This document shows positions 55,470 through 64,000 of a stretch of 64,000 bases of DNA, one piece after another. Position 1 is the stretch's first letter; every line of letters starts with the position of its first letter. The position numbers and the translations under genes were made by a program. Origin of the DNA: Turritopsis dohrnii (taxonomy: Eukaryota > Cnidaria > Hydrozoa > Anthoathecata > Oceaniidae); contig BQMF02000651.1 of NCBI GenBank assembly GCA_027922465.2, positions 1 to 64,000 of the forward strand, read 5' to 3'. The notes beneath the pieces are model-generated. The model was not told the DNA's origin and ran no database searches. It was given only the letters and a program-made list of their open reading frames with translations.

Positions 55470-55778
55470 CCGTTCGTTGCACGAGGCGGCCCGCTCATCG
55501 CGATGAAACGCAGATATGCAAATAAAAGTTTCAAAAACGAGCGTGACAAAAAATCTGATGGATTTCTACTTTTAAACAAACTGTTCGCAAGTTAGCATGT
55601 CTTTAATCAGCGCCTTAACGTTGAACGTGCAATCGTCTTCGTGATACAAGTTTGATTAGTTTCCATGGATCATCATTAACGACCACCCGTCCGCCATCTT
55701 TCGTAACTCATTCATTTGGCCAAAAAGGCCAAAAAATAACGCCAAATAAGGGCCGGCGTAATAAGGACCGATAAGGTA

Positions 55779-56770
55779 TATTATAACGGCAATGACATTC
55801 TCAGGAGTTAGTTTATTTTAGTTATTCTCACAGTTTTGTTTATGCGAAATATAAATTTCCATTTTCTTTTCTGTCTACTTAATACCTCAGTTTTAGTTTT
55901 TATCCGTGTCCTCCAAATGACGTTAATAACAGTTCAAGTCTACCAATTGCTACAGACAGGAATGGCTATGTTATTAGGTAGACACGCCTTCTTATTTAGC
56001 AAATTGACAAACACTAACGGTAACTTTAATCATTATAGCACCAGGTAGCCCAAATCTCCTTGGACGAAAGCAGTAGAAACAATTGATATTTCGTTGACAA
56101 AACTTGGCTACAGATTGACACTTTTTTTTATGTGTCAACTAAATGTTGCTGATAGGAGTATATATATATATATATATATATACTTCTAGATACAGCATAA
56201 AGGCAACCATTCCGATTTTATGTAGATATGGGACACATTTTCATCGAAGCTTGAAACCTTTCATAAGCCTTCCCTTGGAACTCTTTATGAAGTTTCATTG
56301 TGTATATCTCAAATTACTGTAGCAAGTTCGGATTTTTTTTAAGAAATGTACTAACTGTTGCCCTTAATTAAAAGGTGGAAAATTTTGTTGCCCTAATTTT
56401 ACTAACCATTAGATTCTGGGTATGGGCAACATTTACTGTTGCCCTTACTATTACATATTTTGCATTACAATATACCATGACTTCAGTGGCGGTGTTTCCA
56501 CAGTGGGCTTTCTCATCCTACGTCCGACTTGAGTTCCAGGCATGTGTACCTTGCCTACCTAGGTCGAAAATCCCATAGACAAGAGGACAAGCGGCAAGTT
56601 TGAGAAAAGGAAATTGTCAGTAAATTCTCTTATATCTAACCATAATCAATGGCTGGCGTTTGTAAACTCGTGAACGAAACAGTACACTTTCTTGATGTTT
56701 TTTACGAAAAAACGTTTTATGTGGCAATGAAGAATAACAAAAAGAATGAGGTGAAAGGTATATTTCAACA
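55779..56770. other. Spacer between the RT unit and gene 2
   Basis: It contains a (TA)n microsatellite at about 56159-56182 and direct repeats of TGTTGCCCT near 56356, 56386 and 56438. No gene is supported. The 3' untranslated region of gene 2 probably starts at its right end. Confidence 0.45.
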
Positions 56771-58186
56771 TCAAATTAATTTGAGGTGCTTCAAATTTTG
56801 CTCCCTTCGAGCTCCCATCTTTGCACGCTCGTTATTGATCCTAGTTCTGACAACCAGGTACTTGTCAACAGGAGCACGATTTTCTCGTAGAAATTCGATC
56901 ATTTCATCTTTACCTGAAAGATTTAAAGTCAGTGAGGTTATCTGAAGTCTATAAACACTGATTACACATTAAAAATTAAATATACAAGTAACACTCATCA
57001 TGTAAGCAAATCTCATTAACAAATTTTACTGCCGTATCATTGTAGACTAAGTTGTATGTAAACTTCTAATTGGCAAAGTCATGATCTGAACATAGTAAAT
57101 AATATGTACAGAATTTTGAAGAACATGAAATTCATACGCGATAATGAATTTTCAGTTCAAGATCTAAGCAACAGGAAAGAAAACCTTATCTAAATATACC
57201 TCATTTGCCATCAATCACTGATAGAAATTTTGATGAATTTATGTGTTCTGTCTGAAAGACATCATGTCGCGTGTTATTTGTTCGACGCAATTTCGCAATT
57301 AAATTCGAGATACTTACTCGGCATTGGCTTTACAGCAGCCCTGGTAACATAATCTCCAAATCTTTTGTTGAAATTTTTAATAACTTCTGGTGTCCAACGG
57401 AATGATTTCATTGCTGTAAAATGATAGCAAAAACATCAATCTTCTTATAACAATATAAGTGAATTTATATTTATCATTACACATCACAAGTCATTGAATA
57501 AATACCACAATAAGAAAGAAAGTAAAAGGCAATACGAAATAATCGACTGAAACTTACGTAAATCCTTTTCAACCTCACTTGAACTTTTAGGTCGGACAAC
57601 TTCCTCATCCTCAGTAGAACTATGATCTAAAAATTAAAAGACTTTGATTTTAGAGCCTAACTAGCCATAATACTGAATCTCAGTATGTAAAAAAAAACAA
57701 GTAATACAGATTTACCAGACAGTGGTCGATAATTCCCATCACTTTCTTCATCATCTTCACCAGAATCCCTTTCATACTCCTTTTCTATCCCTGAAACAGG
57801 CATTAAGGCAATTAGCAAATTTTACAATAACAATGATTTAAAATAAGATATGAAAGAAAACAGAAGAATAAACATAAAGAATTCTACCTAACAATTTTTT
57901 TGAGTCACGCTTCCTAAGTCCATACGGCTTTACTAAACATGCTAAATGAAAAAATAGTATATCAGACAGAATCACTGAAGGTAACTAACTAACTAGATCT
58001 TGAAAAGAGAATGGAAGCGTCTTAGAATATAAGTGTTTTCAAAGAAATAGTAACCTGTTTCTACAACATCACTTTTGGATGTCCTTTCTCGAGTTACCGG
58101 CTTTACTTGTTTAGTGTGTTTAGGTTGTTCAATTTTTTGCGAAAATTTGGGTGCACGAATCGGTTCATTGGTAGAAGTGGCTATAA
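56771..58186 (-). CDS. Gene 2, C-terminal exons
   Basis: In transcript order the exons are 58186-58055 (NEPIRAPKFSQKIEQPKH), 57941-57888 (CLVKPYGLRKRDSKKLL), 57790-57716 (EYERDSGEDDEESDGNYR), 57626-57558 (STEDEEVVRPKSSSEVEKDL), 57413-57318 (FRWTPEVIKNFNKRFGDYV) and 56912-56771 (EMIEFLRENRAPVDKYLVV, INNERAK and stop). The last two form the same basic helical domain as in gene 1 and share its intron inside PMPS and its INNER(S/A)K motif. Gene 2 lacks the tandem exon array of gene 1. All junctions keep the frame and use GT-AG. Confidence 0.82.
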
Positions 58187-58275
58187 CTGAAAAAATACAG
58201 AGATTATGGCAAATTTCTCCACATGCACATCAGAATGACCTACATCAAAAGAGACTCCTCAAACACTCAACTTAC

Positions 58276-60070
58276 CCTTATCTAGATTAAGCAAGTTCTT
58301 GCCAACTGTCGTTACTTCCATTATAGCAGGGGGTGCTTGGTAACTGTTTATATTAACAGCTTCGGAATGTCCCATATGTTTAAAAAACAAATTTCTTTCT
58401 TGAGCACTTAAATTAAGTGCAGAAAATAAAGTTGCAACACGATGCCTATTGTTGGTAGCTTTAAAATTTTCCGGTTTTTCTAATTCCACTTTGGTCATAA
58501 CATTGTAGATACAATGCCATCCAGAAGCATGCTCTTCACTTTGTTTCGTACTAGCGAAGAGATATTGATTTTCAGGCGCAACCCCACAAACATTTCTGAC
58601 ACTAATATCAGAAAGCTTTTTGAGAGCTTGCATTGTGTCTGGTGGTATTAAAACTGGGACAAGGTGATTATTGCCTGAAAAAAGAGTAACGCTTTGCGTG
58701 TGAAAGGCATACGAAATTTAAGAATCTCAATTATGTGTAAATTATGTAACTTACCTTTACCAGTCATGTAAGTAATCTTAAGATCGTTAACAAGTCTTTT
58801 TTCTAGGTCGTCAAGATCATTCAGTCTTTGATCATCTATCCAAGAATCATTAACAGCTTCTTGAAACTCTCTTAATGTTAATCGAGCAGCTTCCCCGCCT
58901 AAATAAAAGAATTTAAAATAATAAAAGCACAGCAAAAGTCTCAAGGACCGAAATGTCTGCATTTACTTTACCTCGCCGTGCATTCAGCAATGTGAGTCTG
59001 GAGCAAGCACAATCTCTCAATTCAACAAAACTGCTGGAATCAAAAAGATGCATAGGGTCAAGCAGCGCTTTCATTCTATCCATTACGTAAACTTGAAACT
59101 TTTCCACATCTTTTTCTAAAGGAAGCTCTGATGGTTTTCTTAATTTGATGTTCCTGTTTCTGTTAAGTTGGTAGACAGCATCTCCGAAAACATAATCTTC
59201 CATCATTTCCAGCACACTGACAAATTTTTCAATCTCCTCTGAGCGGTCATCTTTCTTTTGAGCAAGATAAAATCCTTTCATAATCTTTGCCGATCTTTTC
59301 AGCAAGTAAAAAAGGTTCTGCTTAAGTCCTGGTTTAAGCTCCGCATCTTCTCCTGTGGAATATTTGTTTATGGATTCCGTTAATGCATCAAAGTTTGATC
59401 TATCAAACATATCTATGGCAGTTCCATTTTCTAATTTAACACGAGGGATTTCTTTGAATATAATGAATAAATGGGCCAATCGTCTCATATCTGTTCTCAC
59501 TGACTTTTTAACTTGGGACAGCTTCCCAGCTTTTCTTTTGACCTTGTTATATAATACGGAACCTATCTTCAATATTGTCATATCCTTCTGACATAGTCTC
59601 CCGATATCATCATTTCGAAAAACTGACAAAACATCATTTCTAAATTCTTCACTAACTTCAGTTTCATCATTGGCTTCAAGCAAATTAGCTGGAATTGGTA
59701 TCACAGTCTTACATGAATGTTTCTGACAGTTTTTTTTGTGATGAAACCAATACTTTCTGTTACAAAACATTAAGCAGTGACTACAAAAAACTGGCTCTGT
59801 TGTTTTATCAATTTTGGGAGCTCGTTCTCGCTCATATACAGGTTTTACTTTGCATGCTTCCACACGATTCACCTCACATATCCCTTTTCGTCGAAAAGTT
59901 TTAAAAGCTTCGTCTTGTTCCTTCCCTTTCATACCAAGGGCTTCCTTTACTTCAGGAACATTCTTGTGTTTCGTCCTGATGTGGCGTCTTAAGTAAGTTT
60001 GCCGCTTCTGACAAAATATACAAAATCGTTTTGGCTTCTTTTTTCTTTTCTTTCTCTTCTCGACATGAGC
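58276..60070 (-). CDS. Gene 2, zinc fingers and tyrosine-recombinase domain (three exons)
   Basis: Exons are 60070-58972, 58898-58755 and 58674-58276. The first opens with a KRKKRKKKPKR basic stretch, then CIFCQKRQTYLRRHIRTKH and CSHCLMFCNRKYWFHHKKNC (C2H2-like fingers), and ends within LLNARRG. The second completes GEAARLTL and ends at YMTGKG. The third starts NNHLVPVLIPPDTMQALKKL and holds ATNNRHRVATLF, HMGHSEAV and INSYQAPPAIM. Catalytic Arg, Lys, Arg, His and Tyr positions are all present; the box-II His position is Thr, as in gene 1. Similarity to gene 1 spans the whole unit. The introns split the domain at the box-I arginine and right after the lysine hairpin. Confidence 0.86.
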
Positions 60071-62193
60071 CTGTGAAGTATAATAGCAAACAATAAATCC
60101 TGCAGCAAGTAAGAGAAAAACTATGTAAATAAATCTTAATAGACATTGGGTCATGTCAATGAACTTGAAAGTGACATATAGTGACATAATATTGAAATAG
60201 ATTCATCTATTTCAAAATGACAAGATTTTTCATTTCATATTACCTCTGTATCTACAGATGATCCATTCATTGCATCATCAGAGTTTTCAATTATCATATC
60301 TGCATCCAGCTGAAACCCTGAATCATTAATAGGGTCGACCTAAACAAAACGATTAAACAAAACACTTTATTGAAATTGATAAGATAATGCAATTTGTGTG
60401 TTATAATATGTTTTAAAGACTTATCAGATTTTTAGGGTGGAACAAAATGTTTTTCAAAGAAGAAGATGGATTCTATTTACAAGGCTTTGTCTACCATTTC
60501 TACACTGTTTTCTAGCTCATTAATGTAAATAAACCTATGTAGTTTGCAAGGATTAGACAACTTATAACTTCTGCTGTAACACTTCCGGCTATATCAGCAA
60601 TGAAAAAAACTCATGTGAGTATGAATATTAATTTAAAAGTTGTTAGGGGAAATTCAGTAGGTTATTACTTTGGAATATGATAGCCAGGATATGTTTAATT
60701 TCTATGAAAATTGTCAAATTGTATGATTTAATTTTATGAGTAGGTCTTTTTTGTTTGATATTTCTGTAAGAATTTCATGGTTATAAAAACATTTGATTGT
60801 AGACCCAAAATTTTTGGATATTAAATTTTCCACATAAGTTTTGACTGACATCAAAAATGGCCGAGAGTTTTATTAATGTAATACCTGTTCTGGGATAACT
60901 TCTGAAATATCACTGATCACAGTATCATCTTTGATAGTGTGTTCTTTTGAAGAGCTCGCCTAAGAATTTAAAATTGATCATTTGCTAAGACAGATGCTCT
61001 GATAAAGTGAACAATGTTTTAAATATATTATGTGACAATACCTGTTCGGAGATATTTGGTGCTATTTTACTTATCACATCATCAGAATCGTTGATAACAC
61101 ATTCATTGGATGGGTTTATCTAGGAAAGTTAGATCAGGGATTACAAAACAATGACCTGTCATGGTAAAGAAGCCCTTGCCAGCATCTTGACCATTATACT
61201 TCAATATATGATACAGCTAACTTTTACTCACCAAATTATTTTGACCTGTTGCTTTGGGCATGTCAAAAGTTTTGATGACACAGGAAACAGAGTCTTGTAT
61301 AACAGTCAATTCAGCATTTTCAACATAATTGCACATATATTCTTCCACAGATTTCTTTGTAACAGCAGTTTTCTGTTTGCCAGACATTTTGTTTTTATCA
61401 ACATTATTAGGGATGTTGGTAGCAGACTCTATTATATCAGATACTTCATTTGCAACAGCAGTTTTCTGGTTAGTGCACATGGACTTTTGTTTGAAAAAGA
61501 TTTTGTTTGTATCATCAGATTCGAGGACATCAGTGACAGACTCTTGCATACCGGACAGTTCATAGTTTTCTTCAATGACCTTGGATATAGATTGCTGTAT
61601 ACCAACCATCTATTTTATATCAGAAAGAGATTATATTCATCAATATTCATATAACTTATATTCACAAATTCATAACATACTTCATCACTGGAGGAATCCT
61701 CAAAATCAAGTGATATTTTAACAGCTTTTCCATCTCTTTTCGTTCTTTGTTGCAAAGTGAAATCAATGATGCAGTTCTACATGGAGTTAAAATCAAAATC
61801 TTAAAATGACATAAAACAGATGAAACAGATAAACCTGTAAACAAAGAAAGATAGCCTTACCTCCTCAGCTGATGTAAAAGGCGAGGTATCAGTCACATCC
61901 GGCAGGATGTTTTTCTGACAGTTAGTTTCAGAGCCCAAAGATGACTAGAACAGATTTTTATATAAGCACTAGTTTGATTTTAATTGCTATTATTTGTTTA
62001 GACATATTTATAAATGCATGATTTATGTATATAATAAATATTTATTATCAAAAGTTTTCAAACATGATATTTACTAAAGAGAAATACATTTAAATATATA
62101 CAATATATACAATTCTTATCTATACAATTTGCATTCACTTACAATAATTTTATCACATATCTGGTTTGCTTTCAATGGAAAATTGAATTCTTT
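60071..62193 (-). CDS. Gene 2, acidic linker exons
   Basis: In transcript order the exons are 62193-62143 (KEFNFPLKANQICDKII), 61944-61861 (SSLGSETNCQKNILPDVTD), 61776-61681 (VKISLDFEDSSSDE), 61609-61232 (126 codons, with an internal repeat of QKTAV), 61122-61042 (VINDSDDVISKIAPNISEQ), 60959-60885 (TIKDDTVISDISEVIPEQ) and 60339-60244 (VDPINDSGFQLDADM). Two of them end with EQ and share a VIS(K/D)I core, so they are duplicates. The part is Asp/Ser-rich and probably disordered. It links the SET domain to the zinc fingers, as in gene 1. Confidence 0.7.
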
Positions 62194-62389
62194 CTAAAAG
62201 GATTTTAAATGTGACAAGTTTCAATGGTTTAAAGAATGGCTGAAATAAAGATATCATGCAGCAAAGTTGAAACATGGGGGTGGCTTCATAATCAAAGTAA
62301 TCACTTAAAAGAAATCTTTGAAAGACTTACATTCATAATTTAAGAAACCAGAAATAAAATTAAGAAACCAGAAATGAATGAATGCTGAC

Positions 62390-63394
62390 CTTTTTCCTCC
62401 ACCATAGATTTCTCACACCATAATTATATCGGAGTTCAGTACCACCATCAATATTACAAAGAGCTTGCAGACAAAGATGAGGTTTATCATTCATGCTAAC
62501 AACTTTCATTACACAGTTTGGATTTGATGAGTCATTAACAAATTTGCCAAGGTTGTTGTTGTCAGTAGCATCTAAGCTAAATAAAATAAATTGTCAAGTT
62601 ACAAAATAGCAGAAAAACACTAACGACTAAAGACAACACTAAATAATCATAAATCTCTGTGCGCAACCATAAGTTATGTTAGAGATAGAAACTTAAGAAA
62701 GGGCAATGTGACATTAACTCTTAAATCATTTGGATTCTTTAAACCAATTAAACTTTTACGAATTCAGTTTTTTTGCACCTTGATTTACAGAAAAAGTAAA
62801 CCAATTCCAAAAAATTTCTAAATTCCTAAATCAACTTCCTTACCAATATGATGTTCCTTTATGTTTAAAGAAGTAGATATAATTTCCTTTATTGTCTTTT
62901 TCGTAAACTTTTTCACGGGAAAAGCCTTCTTCCTCACTTACAAGTTCACCTAATATAAGAATATGGTTGTTAATAAAAGTCTAAATTTTTAGTTAATTTT
63001 TTTCCTTAAGCCTATGGCTTAAAGAATGGAGTCACAGAAATTGTAATGCTAAGGTTATTACATTTGCGAGCTTATTAACAGCAATATAGCAAAAAATAAT
63101 CACACCTTTATATTCTAACAAGAATGATCCTTTTAATATTTTTGCTTTTGCAAAAACTCCCCATCCTAATATATAAATATGCACATTTATAAAGTTGGTA
63201 ACCTGGACATCTACAGTAGCACTTTTACCAACTTTTTACCATTATATACCTATTGTGTCATTAATGTATAGCTTTTCAAAAAATGATTTATCTACATCTT
63301 TCAGAACCCATTCCTTTGCTTCATCATCAAAGGTAATCTTTTTAGTATGCTGTCTTGTCTGTCTTGTCTTTTCTCTTTTACACTTTTCACCTTC
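62390..63394 (-). CDS. Gene 2, pre-SET and SET domain exons
   Basis: In transcript order the exons are 63394-63250 (KRE-rich start, then EWVLKDVDKSFFEKLYIND), 63165-63106 (GWGVFAKAKILKGSFLLEYK), 62949-62844 (EKVYEKDNKGNYIYFFKHKG) and 62576-62390 (CLDATDNNNLGKFVNDSSNP and GGTELRYNYGVRNLWWRKK). The domain resembles KMT5A-type lysine methyltransferases. The SAM-binding GWG is intact, while the N-H pair reads N-D and YDYG reads YNYG. The phases (0, 1, 1, 2, 0) and intron positions match gene 1, except that gene 1 has the second and third pieces in one exon. Confidence 0.86.
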
Positions 63395-63565
63395 CTAAAA
63401 AGTTATTATGCTTTGTTTTGTAACAAAGAAGTAAAACAAATAGTAATCACAACAGATAAACAAGAAATCATAACTATAACTAATCATAACTGGTTATTGT
63501 CGTGATGTTGTCTCCTGTTAGTTGCATGATGAATAACCAAAAATTAACTTCTTTCAGATATTTAC

Positions 63566-64000
63566 CTGTCTATTCTCACCGACATCAATGCTGTTGTTCA
63601 GTAGTCTTACGACCTAACAAAACAAATGACAACCTTGAAATATCAATCAGGGAAATAAAATTTTATAGTATCCATATACAATTTTAGAATTACAAGGCTT
63701 AAAAAAAGGCTTACATTAGTCATATTAGGCCTGTTACCAATTGTATCATTCCAACAACTTTCAATGGTGTGTAAGATTATTTCTAATTTATCATCAGGAT
63801 AAAGAGATGTGAGAATTTCTAAACCTGGTCTCAACCCTTTGCGTAGTGTATTCTTTAACAGTTCATCATTAAAAACATTCAACACTTTCTCCCAAGGTGA
63901 GTTGAGGTTACTTAACATCTCAAAAAAGGTGATACCAAAACTGTAAATATCAGAAGAAAAAGTTAAGAGTGAGGATTCACCAAGTACAATCTCTGGTGGT
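63566..64000 (-). CDS. Gene 2, kinase domain C-lobe (cut by window edge)
   Basis: The exon from the window edge to 63715 encodes PPEIVLGESSLLTF (PPE in place of APE), SSDIYSFGITFFEMLSNLNS and the last helices with CWNDTIGNRPNMTN, typical of TKL/RIP-like kinases. It leaves at AAT/GTAAGC. The next exon (63613-63566, 16 codons) encodes VVRLLNNSIDVGENRQ and completes the final helix, as the 14-codon exon does in gene 1. The ATP-binding and catalytic loops lie beyond the window. The following exon in phase is the pre-SET exon. Confidence 0.83.

Larger units (their letters stand above)
51499..55776 (-). mobile_element. 4.3-kb unit with terminal inverted repeats and TA flanks carrying a reverse transcriptase
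   Basis: The left end CCTTATCGGCCCTTATTAC and right end GTAATAAGGACCGATAAGG are inverted with one mismatch, directly flanked by TA on both sides (51497-51498 and 55777-55778). Subterminal words ACGCCGGCC recur at 51540, 51560, 52025 and 52040, with GGCCGGCGT at the right. These are features of a cut-and-paste DNA transposon. Yet the gene inside (minus strand) is a LINE-like reverse transcriptase with zinc finger and restriction-like endonuclease region, not a DDE transposase. It lies in the gap between the two convergent genes. Confidence 0.82.

Noticed and set aside
1..64000. tRNA, rRNA or bacterial-type operators
   Set aside because: No cloverleaf, rRNA core or bacterial gene layout was seen on either strand by reading; a covariance-model scan was not possible.

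Overview
This is eukaryotic, intron-rich, AT-rich animal DNA. Splice sites follow the GT-AG rule, and the transposons (DIRS, CR1/L2-type LINEs with a 2A-like leader, Harbinger-like and TA-target MITEs) are of kinds common in invertebrate metazoans. The style resembles a cnidarian or similar early-branching animal, but the species cannot be fixed from sequence alone. I see no bacterial operons, CRISPR arrays, tRNA or rRNA genes.

The main content is a pair of paralogous multi-exon genes arranged tail to tail. Gene 1 (+) runs from a kinase-like exon at 10023 to a stop at 51307. Gene 2 (-) enters at the right edge (64000) and stops at 56771. By joining splice sites in phase, both read in the same order: RIP/TKL-like protein kinase domain, KMT5A-like SET domain, a run of small acidic exons, two C2H2-like zinc fingers, a tyrosine-recombinase (YR, phage-integrase fold) domain, acidic linkers, and a conserved basic C-terminal domain. 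This kinase-SET-zinc finger-recombinase chimera, present twice, is the most unusual thing in the window. Gene 1 has been stretched to about 41 kb by transposons in its introns; the same part of gene 2 fits in about 7 kb.

Layout. 1-6715: tandem satellite with a 2.45-kb higher-order duplication. 7056-8642: decayed LINE with 2A-like leader, PHD finger and endonuclease. 8643-10022: 5' flank of gene 1. 10023-11042: kinase exons. 11043-38939: a giant intron region holding a complete-looking DIRS retrotransposon (11580-16680), two MITEs, a LINE interrupted by a second LINE (19960-24123), a HECT ubiquitin-ligase pseudogene (25330-27611), a Harbinger-like MITE, a DDE-integrase pseudogene (29507-30731), another LINE remnant, more MITEs, and a few possible small exons. 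38940-39564: SET exons. 39789-43765: decayed DNA transposon with about 430-bp inverted arms around a FEN1/PIN-like pseudogene. 43822-46634: acidic microexons. 46711-48382: zinc finger plus YR exon. 48690-51307: linker exons, including a four-copy tandem exon array, and the C-terminal exons. 51499-55776: a unit with DNA-transposon-style terminal inverted repeats and TA flanks that contains a reverse transcriptase with a restriction-like endonuclease tail. 56771-64000: gene 2.

Genes 1 and 2 would combine signalling (kinase), chromatin (SET) and DNA-recombinase parts in single proteins. Whether any of these activities survives is not shown here: the kinase has HQD/DFD motifs, the SET domain lacks the usual NH pair, and the YR keeps Arg, Lys, Arg, His and Tyr but has Thr at the first box-II position.
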